DNA of 64,000 bases from JADKHR01 sp041917295 (GCA_041917295.1 JAYRXX010000019.1:1-64000), one strand, 5' to 3'; counted from the stretch's first letter, positions 1 to 7,619 are shown. Made by a program: numbers and translations. Notes: generated by a model not told the origin, from the sequence alone.

Positions 1-150
1 CCGGGGGTGGAGATGGTGATGCCCGGGGACAACGTGGAAGTGGAAGTGGAGTTGATGGTGCCGGTGGCGCTGGAGAAAGGCGTGCGGTTCGCGATTCGGG
101 AAGGCGGACACACGGTGGGCGCCGGCGTTGTCACGGACATCCTGGCGTAA
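1..150 (+). CDS. tuf: Elongation factor Tu, C-terminal end (partial)
   Basis: The window opens inside this gene; only the last 49 codons are present. The residues match the C-terminal beta-barrel (domain 3) of EF-Tu: a PGDNVEVEVELMVPVALE stretch, then RFAIREGGHTVGAGVVTDIL and the stop. EF-Tu carries aminoacyl-tRNA to the ribosomal A site as a GTP complex. Its position just before rpsJ is the usual end of the str operon (rpsL-rpsG-fusA-tuf), which presumably continues to the left of the window. The 5' end lies outside the window; the identification itself is secure. Confidence 0.95.
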   Translation, partial: PGVEMVMPGDNVEVEVELMVPVALEKGVRFAIREGGHTVGAGVVTDILA

Positions 151-153
151 GGT

Positions 154-261
154 ATGGCCCATTTGATCGTGAAGGGAGATTTGTTTGTGGGGAAAATTCT
201 CGTGACGGTGTGCGTTCAGGCCGCGAAAGCGTCTTTTGAGTGCGCGTTTTCGGTGAACTAG
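154..261 (+). CDS. Possible 35-residue ORF between tuf and rpsJ
   Basis: An ATG three bases after the tuf stop opens a 35-codon frame that closes with TAG one base before the rpsJ ATG, so it fills the spacer exactly. The encoded peptide has a hydrophobic middle (GKILVTVCVQAA) and no family I recognise. No good ribosome-binding site precedes it, apart from the AAGG overlapping the tuf stop. It could be a coupling peptide that carries ribosomes from tuf into rpsJ, or simply a chance frame. I favour chance, but the fit is neat. Confidence 0.2.
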   Translation: MAHLIVKGDLFVGKILVTVCVQAAKASFECAFSVN

Positions 262-262
262 T

Positions 263-589
263 ATGACCACCGCCGCCGCTGTGACGCAACAAAAAATTAG
301 GATTCGGTTACGGGCCTACGATCACCGGATGCTGGACGATTCTTTGACGAAAATTGTCGAGGCCGCCCATCGGACGGGAGCCACGGTGGCGGGGCCGGTG
401 TTGTTGCCAACGGCCATTAAAAAATACACCGTTAACCGGTCTGTTCATACCGATAAAAAGTCCCGGGAACAGTTTGAAATGCGGATTCATAAACGGTTGA
501 TCGATATCCTCGAACCGACAGCAAAAACCGTGGAGGAAATGATGAAGTTAGACCTCCCCGCCGGCGTTGACGTCGAAATAAAACTCTAG
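263..589 (+). CDS. rpsJ: 30S ribosomal protein S10
   Basis: A 108-residue protein with the S10 core from about residue 11 (KIRIRLRAYDHRMLD), the central loop GPVLLPTAIKKYTVNRSVH that reaches into the 30S head, and the C-terminal RLIDILEPTAKTVEEMMKLDLPAGVDVEIKL. S10 is a head protein of the small subunit and, with NusB, also a transcription antitermination factor (NusE). The first ten residues extend the usual start slightly. It follows tuf and is cut off from rplC by a terminator directly after its stop, so it is transcribed with the str operon rather than leading the S10 operon. Confidence 0.97.
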   Translation: MTTAAAVTQQKIRIRLRAYDHRMLDDSLTKIVEAAHRTGATVAGPVLLPTAIKKYTVNRSVHTDKKSREQFEMRIHKRLIDILEPTAKTVEEMMKLDLPAGVDVEIKL

Positions 590-608
590 GGCCATTCGGC
601 CCTTTTTT
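589..608 (+). terminator. Rho-independent terminator after rpsJ
   Basis: The last base of the rpsJ stop begins a GGGCC-ATTC-GGCCC hairpin (5-bp stem, 4-base loop) followed by six T. This separates tuf-rpsJ from the rplC operon. The same design recurs after rplX and rpsK. Confidence 0.85.
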
Positions 609-742
609 CACACGGCTGGATTTTAGAAGGGTCTTTTTTGGATAGATAGGGGACGTGGGTGAAGGTGTGTGAGGAATTGAGTTTTTAAGATTTTTGAAAT
701 TACTCAGGTCATCTGTCGTCTTTGACGGAAAAGCAAGCCTTT

Positions 743-843
743 CCTTCTCCTCTTGGGAGAAGGCCCTTCGGGCTCAGGGCCTCTTCGGCCCGTTGCAATC
801 GTGTGCCACTGGCACACGCAACCCCCGGAGGGGCGGATGAGGG
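743..843 (+). repeat. Palindromic intergenic repeat, copy A
   Basis: This lies in the 323-base gap between rpsJ and rplC. It starts with the hairpin CCTTCTCC-TCTTG-GGAGAAGG (743-763) and ends with GGATGAGGG (835-843). Between these are further fold-backs, including the near-perfect GTGTGCCA/TGGCACAC arms at 801-808 and 810-817. Related elements lie at 6702-6783 and 14339-14454. The outer motifs resemble the CCCTCTCC...GGGTGAGGG palindromic repeats found dispersed in many bacterial genomes. Apart from this and the terminator I see nothing certain in the gap; a promoter for rplC must be here or nearby, but I cannot place it. Confidence 0.7.
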
Positions 844-912
844 ACCTGAGCGGTTACAGTAAGTCAGCGATTTCTGAGACGGTTAACAAGATTGCAGGTT
901 AGGAAAACGACA

Positions 913-1683
913 ATGTCTGAAACAACGATTGAACAAAAACCGGCCGAAGCGGTAGCGGCCACGGCCCCCAAGCCGGTGCCGGCATTAAAAGCCATCCTGG
1001 CAAAAAAAATCGGGATGACCCGCGTGTTTAACGACAAAGGCGAAATGGTGGGCGTTACGGTTTTGGAAGCGGGTCCGTGTCCGGTGGTTCAAGTTAAAAC
1101 GAAAACGATCCATGGATACGAAGCGGTGCAAGTGGGCTTTTCCGGCGCGAAGGCCAAGAATTTTTCCAAAGCGGAAGCCGGCCATTTCGCGGCGGCCCAT
1201 GTGGAACCAACCCGGTGGGTGGAAGAGTTTCGGGTTCCCGCCTCGGCGGGGTTCGAGGCAGGAATGGAAATTCGAGTCGATCAATTTGCGGCGGGAGACG
1301 TGGTGGACGCGCGGGGCACGATTAAAGGAAAAGGGTTTGCCGGCGCTGTCAAACGGCATCGGTTTAAAGGGGGTGCCCAAACCCACGGTCAATCCGATCG
1401 GTGGCGCGCTCCCGGGTCCAGCGGACGGGAACGGGTGTGGCCCGGCAAACGGGGCCCCGGTCATATGGGTGCCGAACCCAACACGGTCCAGAGGCTAAAA
1501 GTGGTGAGTGTGGACCCAGGCCAAAATTTGATGCTGATCAAAGGATCGGTTCCAGGACCAATCGGGTCTTGCGTTCGAATTTATAAAACCACCCGTCCCA
1601 AACGGGTGAGCAAAGTGGCGCCAGCAAAATCGAAGGCTGTCGCGAAAAAGGCGGCGAAACCCGCCGCGCCGGCGAAAAAGTAA
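913..1683 (+). CDS. rplC: 50S ribosomal protein L3
   Basis: A 256-residue protein whose L3 body begins near residue 30 (LAKKIGMTRVFNDKGEMVGVTVLEAGPC). The signature loop GGAQTHGQSDRWRAPGSSG and the HMG segment near the peptidyl-transferase centre are present. L3 nucleates early 50S assembly. It is longer than the usual 205-215 residues because of an Ala/Glu/Pro-rich N-terminal extension and a Lys/Ala tail (residues ~230-256), which would be disordered or rRNA-binding. I chose the ATG with AGGA eight bases upstream over an in-frame TTG at 892. It is the first gene of the transcription unit that runs to rplX. Confidence 0.96.
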   Translation: MSETTIEQKPAEAVAATAPKPVPALKAILAKKIGMTRVFNDKGEMVGVTVLEAGPCPVVQVKTKTIHGYEAVQVGFSGAKAKNFSKAEAGHFAAAHVEPTRWVEEFRVPASAGFEAGMEIRVDQFAAGDVVDARGTIKGKGFAGAVKRHRFKGGAQTHGQSDRWRAPGSSGRERVWPGKRGPGHMGAEPNTVQRLKVVSVDPGQNLMLIKGSVPGPIGSCVRIYKTTRPKRVSKVAPAKSKAVAKKAAKPAAPAKK

Positions 1684-1692
1684 GAGGATCCC

Positions 1693-2340
1693 ATGTTGAC
1701 TGTCGACGTTCTAAACAAGAAAGGCGAGAAGGTAGACACGGTGTCGTTGTCCGCGGACGTGTTTGAAGTGAAAGCGCCGTCGTCGTTGATTCACGAAGTG
1801 GTGACGGCCTATTTGGCCAACGAGCGGCGGGGAACCCATTCGACCAAAACCCGGGGCGAAGTGTCGGGCGGCGGATTGAAACCGTGGAAACAAAAACACA
1901 CGGGAAACGCCCGCGCCGGATCCACGCGGTCTCCTCTCTGGCGCCACGGCGGAATTATATTTGGGCCGAAACCCCGGTCGTATGTGCAAGGGGTTCCCCC
2001 GGCGAAACGACGCTTGGCGTTAAAAGCGGTTTTGTCGTCGTTCGTTCGCGAGGGAAAATTGCGCGTGATTGACGATTTGTCTGTGGCCGAGCCGAAAGCC
2101 AAACAGGGCGCGGCGTTGTTGGCGGCGATTAAGGTTGGTCCGAAATCGGTTTTGGTGGTGGACGCGGTGTCGGATACCCTGGACCGGGCATTGCGAAACA
2201 ATCCGCTCGCGAAAATTCGGTTGGCGCGGGATTTGACGAGCTATCAGGCGATGTTGGCCGACGAGCTGGTGGTGACGAAAGCCGCCTTGGCTGAATTGAC
2301 AAACCGGTTGGGCGACGGATCCGCGGAGGTCAAAAAATGA
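1693..2340 (+). CDS. rplD: 50S ribosomal protein L4
   Basis: A 215-residue L4 with the diagnostic loop region HSTKTRGEVSGGGLKPWKQKHTGNARAGS, which reaches into the nascent-peptide exit tunnel, and PLWRHGGIIFGPKPRSYV after it. L4 binds 23S rRNA early and in many bacteria represses its own operon, but I see no evidence about regulation here. AGAGGATCCC precedes the ATG. The length is normal and the last codon overlaps the rplW start. Confidence 0.96.
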   Translation: MLTVDVLNKKGEKVDTVSLSADVFEVKAPSSLIHEVVTAYLANERRGTHSTKTRGEVSGGGLKPWKQKHTGNARAGSTRSPLWRHGGIIFGPKPRSYVQGVPPAKRRLALKAVLSSFVREGKLRVIDDLSVAEPKAKQGAALLAAIKVGPKSVLVVDAVSDTLDRALRNNPLAKIRLARDLTSYQAMLADELVVTKAALAELTNRLGDGSAEVKK

Positions 2341-2630
2341 GTTTGTCGTTTGCGCATATTTTACGTCGGCCGTTGGTGACCGAACGGTCTACGCGGTTGA
2401 AAGAACTGAACAAGTTTGTGTTCGAGGTGGCGCCAGAAGCGACCAAAGGACAGATCCGTGAAGTGGTTGAAGGGGCCTTTAACGTGGACGTGCTGAGCGT
2501 GAACACGATGCGGGTTCCCGGAAAGTTGCGCCGGCGCGGACAGCGAACCGGATACCAATCGGAATGGAAAAAGGCCGTGGTCACATTGAAGAAAGGCCAG
2601 GACATCAAATACGCGGAGCCCCAGGGATAA
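2337..2630 (+). CDS. rplW: 50S ribosomal protein L23
   Basis: A 97-residue L23: the N-terminal ILRRPLVTERSTRLKE motif, KFVFEVAPEATKGQIREVVEGAFNV, then the loop VPGKLRRRGQRTGYQSEWKKAVVTLK. L23 sits at the exit of the peptide tunnel, where trigger factor and SRP dock. The ATG overlaps the rplD stop (ATGA), the classic coupling arrangement. Length and residues are typical. Confidence 0.96.
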   Translation: MSLSFAHILRRPLVTERSTRLKELNKFVFEVAPEATKGQIREVVEGAFNVDVLSVNTMRVPGKLRRRGQRTGYQSEWKKAVVTLKKGQDIKYAEPQG

Positions 2631-2634
2631 CGCC

Positions 2635-3474
2635 ATGCCCATGAAAACATTTAAGCCCTACACGCAGTCGCGGCGGTTTATGTCGGTGGAGGATTTTAGC
2701 GACCTCACGAAAAAAGCCCCCGAAAAAAGTTTGTTGGAGCCCCTGCGCAAAACCGGCGGGCGCAACAACACCGGGTCCATCACGGTGCGGTTTCGCGGTG
2801 GTGGGCACAAGCGGATGTATCGCAAAATCGATTTCAAGCGCAACAAGGTCGGCGTTCCGGCGACGGTGGCGGCCATCGAATACGATCCAAACCGGACGTC
2901 GCGAATCGCGTTGTTGGTTTATAAAGACGGCGAAAAACGCTATATTATACATCCCGTTGGGTTGAAAGCGGGGGACGTCTTGATGTCCGGGCCCAGCGCG
3001 GAGATTCGGGTGGGCAACGCGTTGCCCTTGGCGAACATCCCATTGGGCACGGTGGTTCACGCGGTGGAGCTGGTTCCCGGCAACGGCGCCCAGATGGCCC
3101 GGTCGGCGGGGACGTCGGTTCAGATCATGGCGAAAGAAAATGGGTACGCCACGCTTAAGATGCCCTCCAGCGAGATTCGGTTGGTTCCCGACCGGTGTTA
3201 CGCGACGGTGGGGCAGGTGGGCAACACCGAACACGAAAATTTGACCATCGGCAACGCGGGTCGGTGGCGGCACAAAGGGTTTCGGTCACAGGTTCGTGGA
3301 ACGGCCATGAACGCGGTGGACCACCCGCACGGGGGCGGCCGAGGAAAAAGCAAAGGTCACAATCAACCCCGATCGCCTTGGAATCAACCGGCGAAAGGGT
3401 ACAAAACACGGTCGCCCAAACAGCATCATTGGATGATTTTGCGTCGCCGGACCAACGCCGCGCAGGCTGCGTAA
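2635..3474 (+). CDS. rplB: 50S ribosomal protein L2
   Basis: A 279-residue L2 with KPYTQSRRF at the start, RNNTGSITVRFRGGGHKRMYRKIDF in the RNA-binding OB region and AMNAVDHPHGGGRGKSKGHNQPRSPW near the C-terminus. The conserved histidine of the DHPHGGG loop, close to the peptidyl-transferase centre, is present. L2 is needed for subunit association. An in-frame ATG two codons downstream is also possible as the start; the difference is negligible. Normal length. Confidence 0.97.
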   Translation: MPMKTFKPYTQSRRFMSVEDFSDLTKKAPEKSLLEPLRKTGGRNNTGSITVRFRGGGHKRMYRKIDFKRNKVGVPATVAAIEYDPNRTSRIALLVYKDGEKRYIIHPVGLKAGDVLMSGPSAEIRVGNALPLANIPLGTVVHAVELVPGNGAQMARSAGTSVQIMAKENGYATLKMPSSEIRLVPDRCYATVGQVGNTEHENLTIGNAGRWRHKGFRSQVRGTAMNAVDHPHGGGRGKSKGHNQPRSPWNQPAKGYKTRSPKQHHWMILRRRTNAAQAA

Positions 3475-3483
3475 GGAGAAACC

Positions 3484-3771
3484 ATGTCACGATCCAAAAA
3501 GAAGGGTCCCTACATCGACGCGAACCTGGTGGAAAAGGTTCAGACCCTCAAAAAGACAGGCGACAAAAAGCCGATCAAAACCTGGGCACGGGCCAGTGTG
3601 ATCGCGCCGGATTTTGTGGGGATCACGTTCGCGGTTCATAACGGCAAGAAACACATGCCGGTGTATGTAACAGAACAGATGGTGGGCCATAAGTTGGGCG
3701 AATTTGCTCCGACGCGGTATTTTCGCGGTCACGGCGAAGCGCACACGAAAGAAGCCTCAGCCAAAACCTAA
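3484..3771 (+). CDS. rpsS: 30S ribosomal protein S19
   Basis: A 95-residue S19: MSRSKKKGPYIDANLVEKV, then IKTWARASVIAPDFVGITFAVHNGKKHMPVYV and the GHKLGEFAPTRYFRGH motif. S19 forms a complex with S13 in the 30S head and contacts the A-site finger. AAGGAGAAACC gives a strong ribosome-binding site. The last eleven residues or so are the usual basic tail. Confidence 0.97.
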   Translation: MSRSKKKGPYIDANLVEKVQTLKKTGDKKPIKTWARASVIAPDFVGITFAVHNGKKHMPVYVTEQMVGHKLGEFAPTRYFRGHGEAHTKEASAKT

Positions 3772-3784
3772 CGGAGATATTTTA

Positions 3785-4111
3785 ATGGAATCCATTTCGC
3801 ATTCCCGTTTCGCTCGCTTCTCTTACCGCAAGGTGGGGCAGGTGTTGAAACTGATTAAAGGAAAATCGGTCGTGGACGCCATGGGGCTGTTGCCCTGGGC
3901 GCCGCGGGTGTCGCGGGTGTTGGTGGGCAAAACGCTGAAAAGCGCGGTGGCCAACGCCGGCAAAGGGGTCGATGTGACCCGGTTGAAAGTGTCGAAAGCG
4001 TGGGTGAACCACGGGCCGGCGTTGAAACGCGTGATGCCGAAAGCCATGGGGTCGCGGGCCATGTTTAAACGCAAAACCTGCCATCTCACCATTGTCGTCA
4101 GCGACAATTAA
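3785..4111 (+). CDS. rplV: 50S ribosomal protein L22
   Basis: A 108-residue L22: SRFARFSYRKVGQVLKLIKGKSVVDAMGLLPWAPR, AVANAGKGVDVTRLKV, and the tunnel-lining hairpin around LKRVMPKAMGSRAMFKRKTCHLTIVVSD. A longer reading from 3704 would overlap rpsS by 68 bases. I chose the internal ATG at 3785, which has GGAGAT seven bases upstream and gives the normal family length. L22 and L4 form the tunnel constriction. Confidence 0.95.
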   Translation: MESISHSRFARFSYRKVGQVLKLIKGKSVVDAMGLLPWAPRVSRVLVGKTLKSAVANAGKGVDVTRLKVSKAWVNHGPALKRVMPKAMGSRAMFKRKTCHLTIVVSDN

Positions 4112-4136
4112 CGGTTAACGATAAAGGAGAATTCGT

Positions 4137-4973
4137 TTGGGCAATAAAACGCATCCCAAGGGCATACGGCTCGGATACATCAGGGAGTGGGACTCCAAAT
4201 GGCTTAACGTCAAGGAGATGCCCGCCCTCATCGAGGAAGATTTTAAGATCCGGAAATTTTTGAAAGACCGTCTGAAACTGGCGGCGGTGTCGAAGATCGG
4301 CATCGAACGGACCGGCAAGTATTTGCGGGTGAACATTTACACCGCGCGGCCGGGGCTGGTGATCGGGAAAAAAGGCGCGGACATTGAAGGCCTGCGCGGC
4401 GTCATCGAAGAAATGACGGGCCTCAAAACCGCCATTCAAATTATTGAAATCAAGCGCCCCGAAGTGGATGCCCAGCTGGTGGCTGAAGGCGTGGCCATGC
4501 AGTTGGAAAAACAAGTTGGGTTTCGTCGGGCCATGAAACGGTCCATGGAACGGGCCATGCAGGGCGGGGCGTTGGGGATCAAAATCATGGTGGCCGGCCG
4601 GTTGGGCGGAGCCGAAATTGCCCGAACGGAATGGTTAAAAGAAGGCCGTGTGCCGTTGCAGACGTTTCGGGCCGACATCGATTACGGGTTCACGGAAGCG
4701 CGCATCAAGATGGGCACGATCGGCGTCAAGGCGTGGGTGTTTCGCAAAGAGTTGTTCCAAAAGACCGACGCGGATCTCATGGCTGAGGTGCGGGTGATCG
4801 AAGAAAAAGAAAAAGAAGAGTTGGCCAAAAAAGTGGAAGCGGGCTTGTTGCCGGTGGAACCGGTGGTGGCGGTGGAACCGCAAGCCGAAGCGGAAGCGAT
4901 TGAGGAAGAAGTCATGAGCAAGATCCAGGAAGAAGAAGACGAAGCCAAAAAACGCGAAGGGAGCGTGGAGTAA
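4137..4973 (+). CDS. rpsC: 30S ribosomal protein S3 with acidic C-terminal tail
   Basis: A 278-residue S3 starting at TTG, with AAAGGAG nine bases upstream. It begins with GNKTHPKGIRLGYIREWDSKW, has a KH domain with the GxxG-type motif VIGKKGADIEGL (residues ~77-88), and the C-terminal S3 domain through GVKAWVFRKELF (~residue 207). Beyond that is an unusually long Glu/Val-rich tail of about 65 residues, which is absent from the shorter E. coli-type protein. S3 helps form the mRNA entry site and ribosomal helicase. The tail is probably disordered; its role is unknown. Confidence 0.95.
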   Translation: MGNKTHPKGIRLGYIREWDSKWLNVKEMPALIEEDFKIRKFLKDRLKLAAVSKIGIERTGKYLRVNIYTARPGLVIGKKGADIEGLRGVIEEMTGLKTAIQIIEIKRPEVDAQLVAEGVAMQLEKQVGFRRAMKRSMERAMQGGALGIKIMVAGRLGGAEIARTEWLKEGRVPLQTFRADIDYGFTEARIKMGTIGVKAWVFRKELFQKTDADLMAEVRVIEEKEKEELAKKVEAGLLPVEPVVAVEPQAEAEAIEEEVMSKIQEEEDEAKKREGSVE

Positions 4974-4976
4974 TTT

Positions 4977-5390
4977 ATGCTCATGCCATCGCGCGTTAAA
5001 TATCGCAAGTCCCACCGGGGCCGGTTGAAGGGCCGGACCAAAGGCGGCGCGTTTGTGTCGTTCGGCGAGTTCGGGTTGCAGGCGTTGGAGTCCCACTGGA
5101 TCACGGCGCGGCAAATTGAAGCGACGCGGATCACCCTGGCGCGAACGTTAAAAAAAGGCGGCAAAGTTTGGACGCGGATTTTCCCTGACAAGCCGGTGTC
5201 CAAAAAGCCCGCCGAAACCCGAATGGGTAAAGGGAAAGGCAATGCCGAGTTTTGGGTGGCGGTCGTTAAGCCCGGCCGGATCTTGTTTGAAATTGAAGGG
5301 GTGACCGCCGAGCAGGCCAAAGAGGCCATGCGTTTGGCTGGCCACAAGTTGCCCATTTCGACCCGCTTGGTGACGCGGGACCATTTCTAG
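4977..5390 (+). CDS. rplP: 50S ribosomal protein L16
   Basis: A 137-residue L16: MLMPSRVKYRKSHRGRLKGRTKGG, FGEFGLQALESHWITARQIEATR, and KPAETRMGKGKGNAEFWVAVVKPGRILFEIEG. All landmark motifs and the length agree with the family. L16 sits near the A-site tRNA elbow. The start lies three bases after the rpsC stop; a second ATG two codons in is equally acceptable. Confidence 0.97.
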   Translation: MLMPSRVKYRKSHRGRLKGRTKGGAFVSFGEFGLQALESHWITARQIEATRITLARTLKKGGKVWTRIFPDKPVSKKPAETRMGKGKGNAEFWVAVVKPGRILFEIEGVTAEQAKEAMRLAGHKLPISTRLVTRDHF

Positions 5391-5400
5391 GACGAGTGCC

Positions 5401-5607
5401 ATGGCCAAGAAAAAAGACGACATCAAATTTTCGGAACTGACGACGGACGAGTTGCACGTGAAAGTCCGCGAAGCCCGAGAAAAGCTGTTTAAATTGAAAT
5501 TTCAGAACACGACCGCCCCCCTTAAGAATCCGCGGGAAATTCGGACGACCCGGCGGGTCATCGCGCGGGCGCTCACGTTCTTACGTCAAAAGGGAGTGTC
5601 CGCGTGA
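5401..5607 (+). CDS. rpmC: 50S ribosomal protein L29
   Basis: A 68-residue two-helix protein: FSELTTDELHVKVREAREKLFKLKFQ, then LKNPREIRTTRRVIARALTFLRQK. This is the L29 pattern and size. L29 lies next to L23 at the tunnel exit. Its stop overlaps the GTG of rpsQ by 4 bases. Confidence 0.95.
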   Translation: MAKKKDDIKFSELTTDELHVKVREAREKLFKLKFQNTTAPLKNPREIRTTRRVIARALTFLRQKGVSA

Positions 5608-5912
5608 CTGTGACCAAGATCGAACGCGCCGATCGGAAAGAAGTGGTGGGGGTCGTTCTTTCCGACAAGATGGACAAAACTCGGGTGGTGGCGGTGGAAC
5701 GCCGGTTGCGCCACGGCCAGTACGGCAAAGTGTTGACCCGATCGACGAAATTGTACGCCCACGACGAAAAAAATGAAAGTAAGTCGGGTGACCGCGTGCG
5801 CTTAATGGAAACGCGCCCGTTGTCAAAACTGAAACGCTGGCGGTTGGTGGACGTGCTGGCTCGGGCGGCGGTGGGCCAGTCGGTGGACGAGGCGTTGGGA
5901 GGAAAGTCGTGA
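5604..5912 (+). CDS. rpsQ: 30S ribosomal protein S17
   Basis: A 102-residue OB-fold protein starting at GTG: RKEVVGVVLSDKMDKTRVVAVERRLRHGQYGKVLTRSTKLYAHDE and GDRVRLMETRPLSKLKRWRLVDVLARA. These are the S17 signatures. S17 binds 16S rRNA helix 11 as a primary assembly protein. It is slightly long through a C-terminal extension of about 15 residues. Both ends overlap their neighbours by 4 bases. Confidence 0.95.
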   Translation: MTVTKIERADRKEVVGVVLSDKMDKTRVVAVERRLRHGQYGKVLTRSTKLYAHDEKNESKSGDRVRLMETRPLSKLKRWRLVDVLARAAVGQSVDEALGGKS

Positions 5913-6277
5913 TACAAGAGCGAAGCATTTTGCGGGTGGCCGACAATTCGGGCGCGCGGTTGGTGCGCGTGTTTCGGATGCACGGCGGGTCCCGCCGGCG
6001 GTATGCGTATCTGGGCGATTTGGTGACCGCGTCGGTTCAGACGGCGTTGCCGGATTCGGCGATTAAAAAAGGCGACGTGGTCAAATGCGTGGTGGTTCGC
6101 ACCCGCAAAGAACGGGCTCGGCCCGACGGCAGTTATGTCCGGTTCGACGACAACGCGGCGGTCCTCATCGACGACCAGGGCGAACCGAAAGGGACCCGTA
6201 TCTTTGGCCCCATTGCCCGGGAACTGCGCGAACGCAACTATTTAAAAATCATCTCTTTGGCACCGGAGGTGGTCTAA
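5909..6277 (+). CDS. rplN: 50S ribosomal protein L14
   Basis: A 122-residue L14 starting at GTG: MIQERSILRVADNSGARLVRVFRM, GDVVKCVVVRTRKERARPDGSYVRFDDNAAVLI, and GTRIFGPIARELRERNYLKIISLAPEVV. The length is exactly the family norm. L14 forms inter-subunit bridges B5 and B8 and is the docking site of RsfS. One oddity is the GGSRRRYAYLGD segment in place of the more usual RAxxGD. Confidence 0.97.
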   Translation: MIQERSILRVADNSGARLVRVFRMHGGSRRRYAYLGDLVTASVQTALPDSAIKKGDVVKCVVVRTRKERARPDGSYVRFDDNAAVLIDDQGEPKGTRIFGPIARELRERNYLKIISLAPEVV

Positions 6278-6280
6278 GCC

Positions 6281-6601
6281 ATGGCTCTTTCACCGATTCG
6301 TAAAAAAGATAAAGTGATGGTCTTGGCGGGCAAAGACCGCGGCAAGCAGGGTGAGGTGATCGAAGTCGATCACGTTAAAGGGCGCGTGTTGGTGGCAAAA
6401 GTGAACATGGTCAAGAAACACGCCAAAGGCAAACCGCCTCAACAGCCCGGCGGGATTCAGGACAAAGAAGCGTATTTGCCGATCGGCAAAGTCATGTTGG
6501 TTTGCCCGAAATGCAACAAAGCAACACGGTTCAAAAGCGGCGCCATCTCGGACGGCACCAAAGCCCGCGTCTGCCGCGCCTGCGGCGAAATGATCGGCTA
6601 A
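6281..6601 (+). CDS. rplX: 50S ribosomal protein L24
   Basis: A 106-residue L24: a KOW motif at the start (KKDKVMVLAGKDRGKQGEVIEV), VNMVKKHAKGKPPQQPGGI, and a C-terminal zinc-ribbon-like part with CPKC and CRAC pairs. L24 is an assembly initiator of the 50S subunit. GGAGGTGGTCTAAGCC precedes the ATG. Its stop codon runs into a terminator, ending this transcription unit. Confidence 0.96.
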   Translation: MALSPIRKKDKVMVLAGKDRGKQGEVIEVDHVKGRVLVAKVNMVKKHAKGKPPQQPGGIQDKEAYLPIGKVMLVCPKCNKATRFKSGAISDGTKARVCRACGEMIG

Positions 6602-6619
6602 GGGCGTTCGCCCTTTTTT
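6601..6619 (+). terminator. Rho-independent terminator after rplX
   Basis: GGGC-GTTC-GCCC (extendable by one A:T pair) followed by six T, beginning at the last base of the rplX stop. It has the same short-stem, TTC-loop design as the terminator after rpsJ. Confidence 0.8.
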
Positions 6620-6701
6620 CGCAGGGCGTGTTTTTAGAGGGTTTTTTGGGGGGTTTTCAGGGGTAAGAGGTAGACAGTTTGGATTGGGGTGGTTTGAATT
6701 T

Positions 6702-6783
6702 CCTTCTCCTCTTGGGAGAAGGTGGCCCGAAGGCGACGCCGCTAGGTGTCGTCCCCGTTTGTAGGAGGGGGGCCGGATGAGGG
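6702..6783 (+). repeat. Palindromic intergenic repeat, copy B
   Basis: This lies in the 227-base gap between rplX and rplE. The opening hairpin CCTTCTCC-TCTTG-GGAGAAGG is identical to copy A, and the element again closes with GGATGAGGG. The centre differs (GGCGACGCCGCTAGGTGTCGTCCCC, which itself can fold). The stretch between terminator and repeat also resembles that of the other two gaps (…TTTTAGAGGGTTTTTTGG). I could not place a promoter for the rplE unit with confidence. Confidence 0.7.
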
Positions 6784-6828
6784 GTTTGATCGGTTGGGAT
6801 GATTTTAACTTAAGGGAGTGAGGTTCGG

Positions 6829-7428
6829 ATGTCAAACGAAGAAACCAAAAGAGCGGAACCCCGTATGAAAGAACTGTACCGGACGGCGGTGGTGCCCGAA
6901 ATGATGAAACGCCACAACTGGACGAATGCGTTGCAAGTGCCGCGATTGAAAAAAATCGTGGTCAACATGGGGTTGTCGGAAGCGCGGGAAAACGCGAAAG
7001 TGGTGGATCTGGCCGCGGAGGAATTGTCTTTGATGACGGGCCAAAAGCCGCAGGTTCGTCGGGCCAAGAAAGCCATCTCGAACTTTAAACTGCGGGCCGG
7101 CATGCCCATCGGTGTGCGGGTCACGTTGCGCGCCGATCGGATGTGGGACTTTGTGGACCGGTTGGTCAACATCGCCATTCCCCGGATTCGGGACTTTCGG
7201 GGCGTTGACCCGAACCGCGGATTTGACGGGCAAGGCAACTATAATTTGGGTCTGACGGAGCAATATGTGTTTCCGGAGATCAACCTGGACAAGTCGGATA
7301 AGTCCCGGGGCATGAACGTGACCGTGGTGACCACCGCGGGCAAGGACGAAACGGCGTTGGAACTGCTGGCGCTGTTGGGCATGCCGTTCAAGCGCGATAA
7401 GAAGTCCGCGCTCACTCAAGGAGCGTAA
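6829..7428 (+). CDS. rplE: 50S ribosomal protein L5
   Basis: A 199-residue L5: VVPEMMKRHNWTNALQVPRLKKIVVNMGL, the RRAKKAISNFKLRAGMPIG loop, FVDRLVNIAIPRIRDFRGV and GLTEQYVFPEI. L5 binds 5S rRNA with L18 in the central protuberance and contacts the P-site tRNA. There is an extra N-terminal run of about 12 charged residues compared with the usual 179. GGGAGTGAGG lies upstream of the ATG. It leads the spc part of the cluster as a separate unit. Confidence 0.97.
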   Translation: MSNEETKRAEPRMKELYRTAVVPEMMKRHNWTNALQVPRLKKIVVNMGLSEARENAKVVDLAAEELSLMTGQKPQVRRAKKAISNFKLRAGMPIGVRVTLRADRMWDFVDRLVNIAIPRIRDFRGVDPNRGFDGQGNYNLGLTEQYVFPEINLDKSDKSRGMNVTVVTTAGKDETALELLALLGMPFKRDKKSALTQGA

Positions 7429-7433
7429 CCCGT

Positions 7434-7619
7434 ATGGCCACACACGCGTGGGTCGCGAAGATGCGCAAGCCCCTTAAGTTCGCGGGGCGATATCGTAACC
7501 GGTGCCGGCTGTGCGGTCGGCCGCGGGCGTTTTTCCGAGATTTCGGCCTGTGCCGGATCTGTTTCAGAAATTTGGCTTTGCGCGGGGAAATTCCCGGCGT
7601 GACGAAGTCGAGCTGGTAA
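7434..7619 (+). CDS. rpsN: 30S ribosomal protein S14, zinc-binding (type Z)
   Basis: A 61-residue short S14. The CRLCGRPRAFFRDFGLCRIC segment supplies four cysteines in two CxxC pairs, the zinc-dependent C+ form; the protein ends with ALRGEIPGVTKSSW. S14 is a late-assembling protein of the 30S head. The short zinc form is normal in Gram-positives and several other phyla, and contrasts with the roughly 100-residue zinc-free form of enterobacteria. Confidence 0.97.
   Translation: MATHAWVAKMRKPLKFAGRYRNRCRLCGRPRAFFRDFGLCRICFRNLALRGEIPGVTKSSW

Noticed and set aside
660..740. Promoter for rplC in the rpsJ-rplC gap
   Set aside because: TTGAGT and several AT-rich hexamers are present but none pair at proper spacing with a good -10.
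743..843. CRISPR-like repeat arrangement
   Set aside because: The palindromic units occur singly in three distant gaps without spacers or cas genes.
1112..1498. 128-codon frame on the + strand within rplC
   Set aside because: Out-of-frame shadow of L3; no independent start signal.
2605..3273. 222-codon open frame on the minus strand
   Set aside because: Antisense to rplB, with no recognisable motif and no ribosome-binding site.
3704..3784. Longer start for rplV
   Set aside because: Would overlap rpsS by 68 bases; the ATG at 3785 with GGAGAT gives the normal length.
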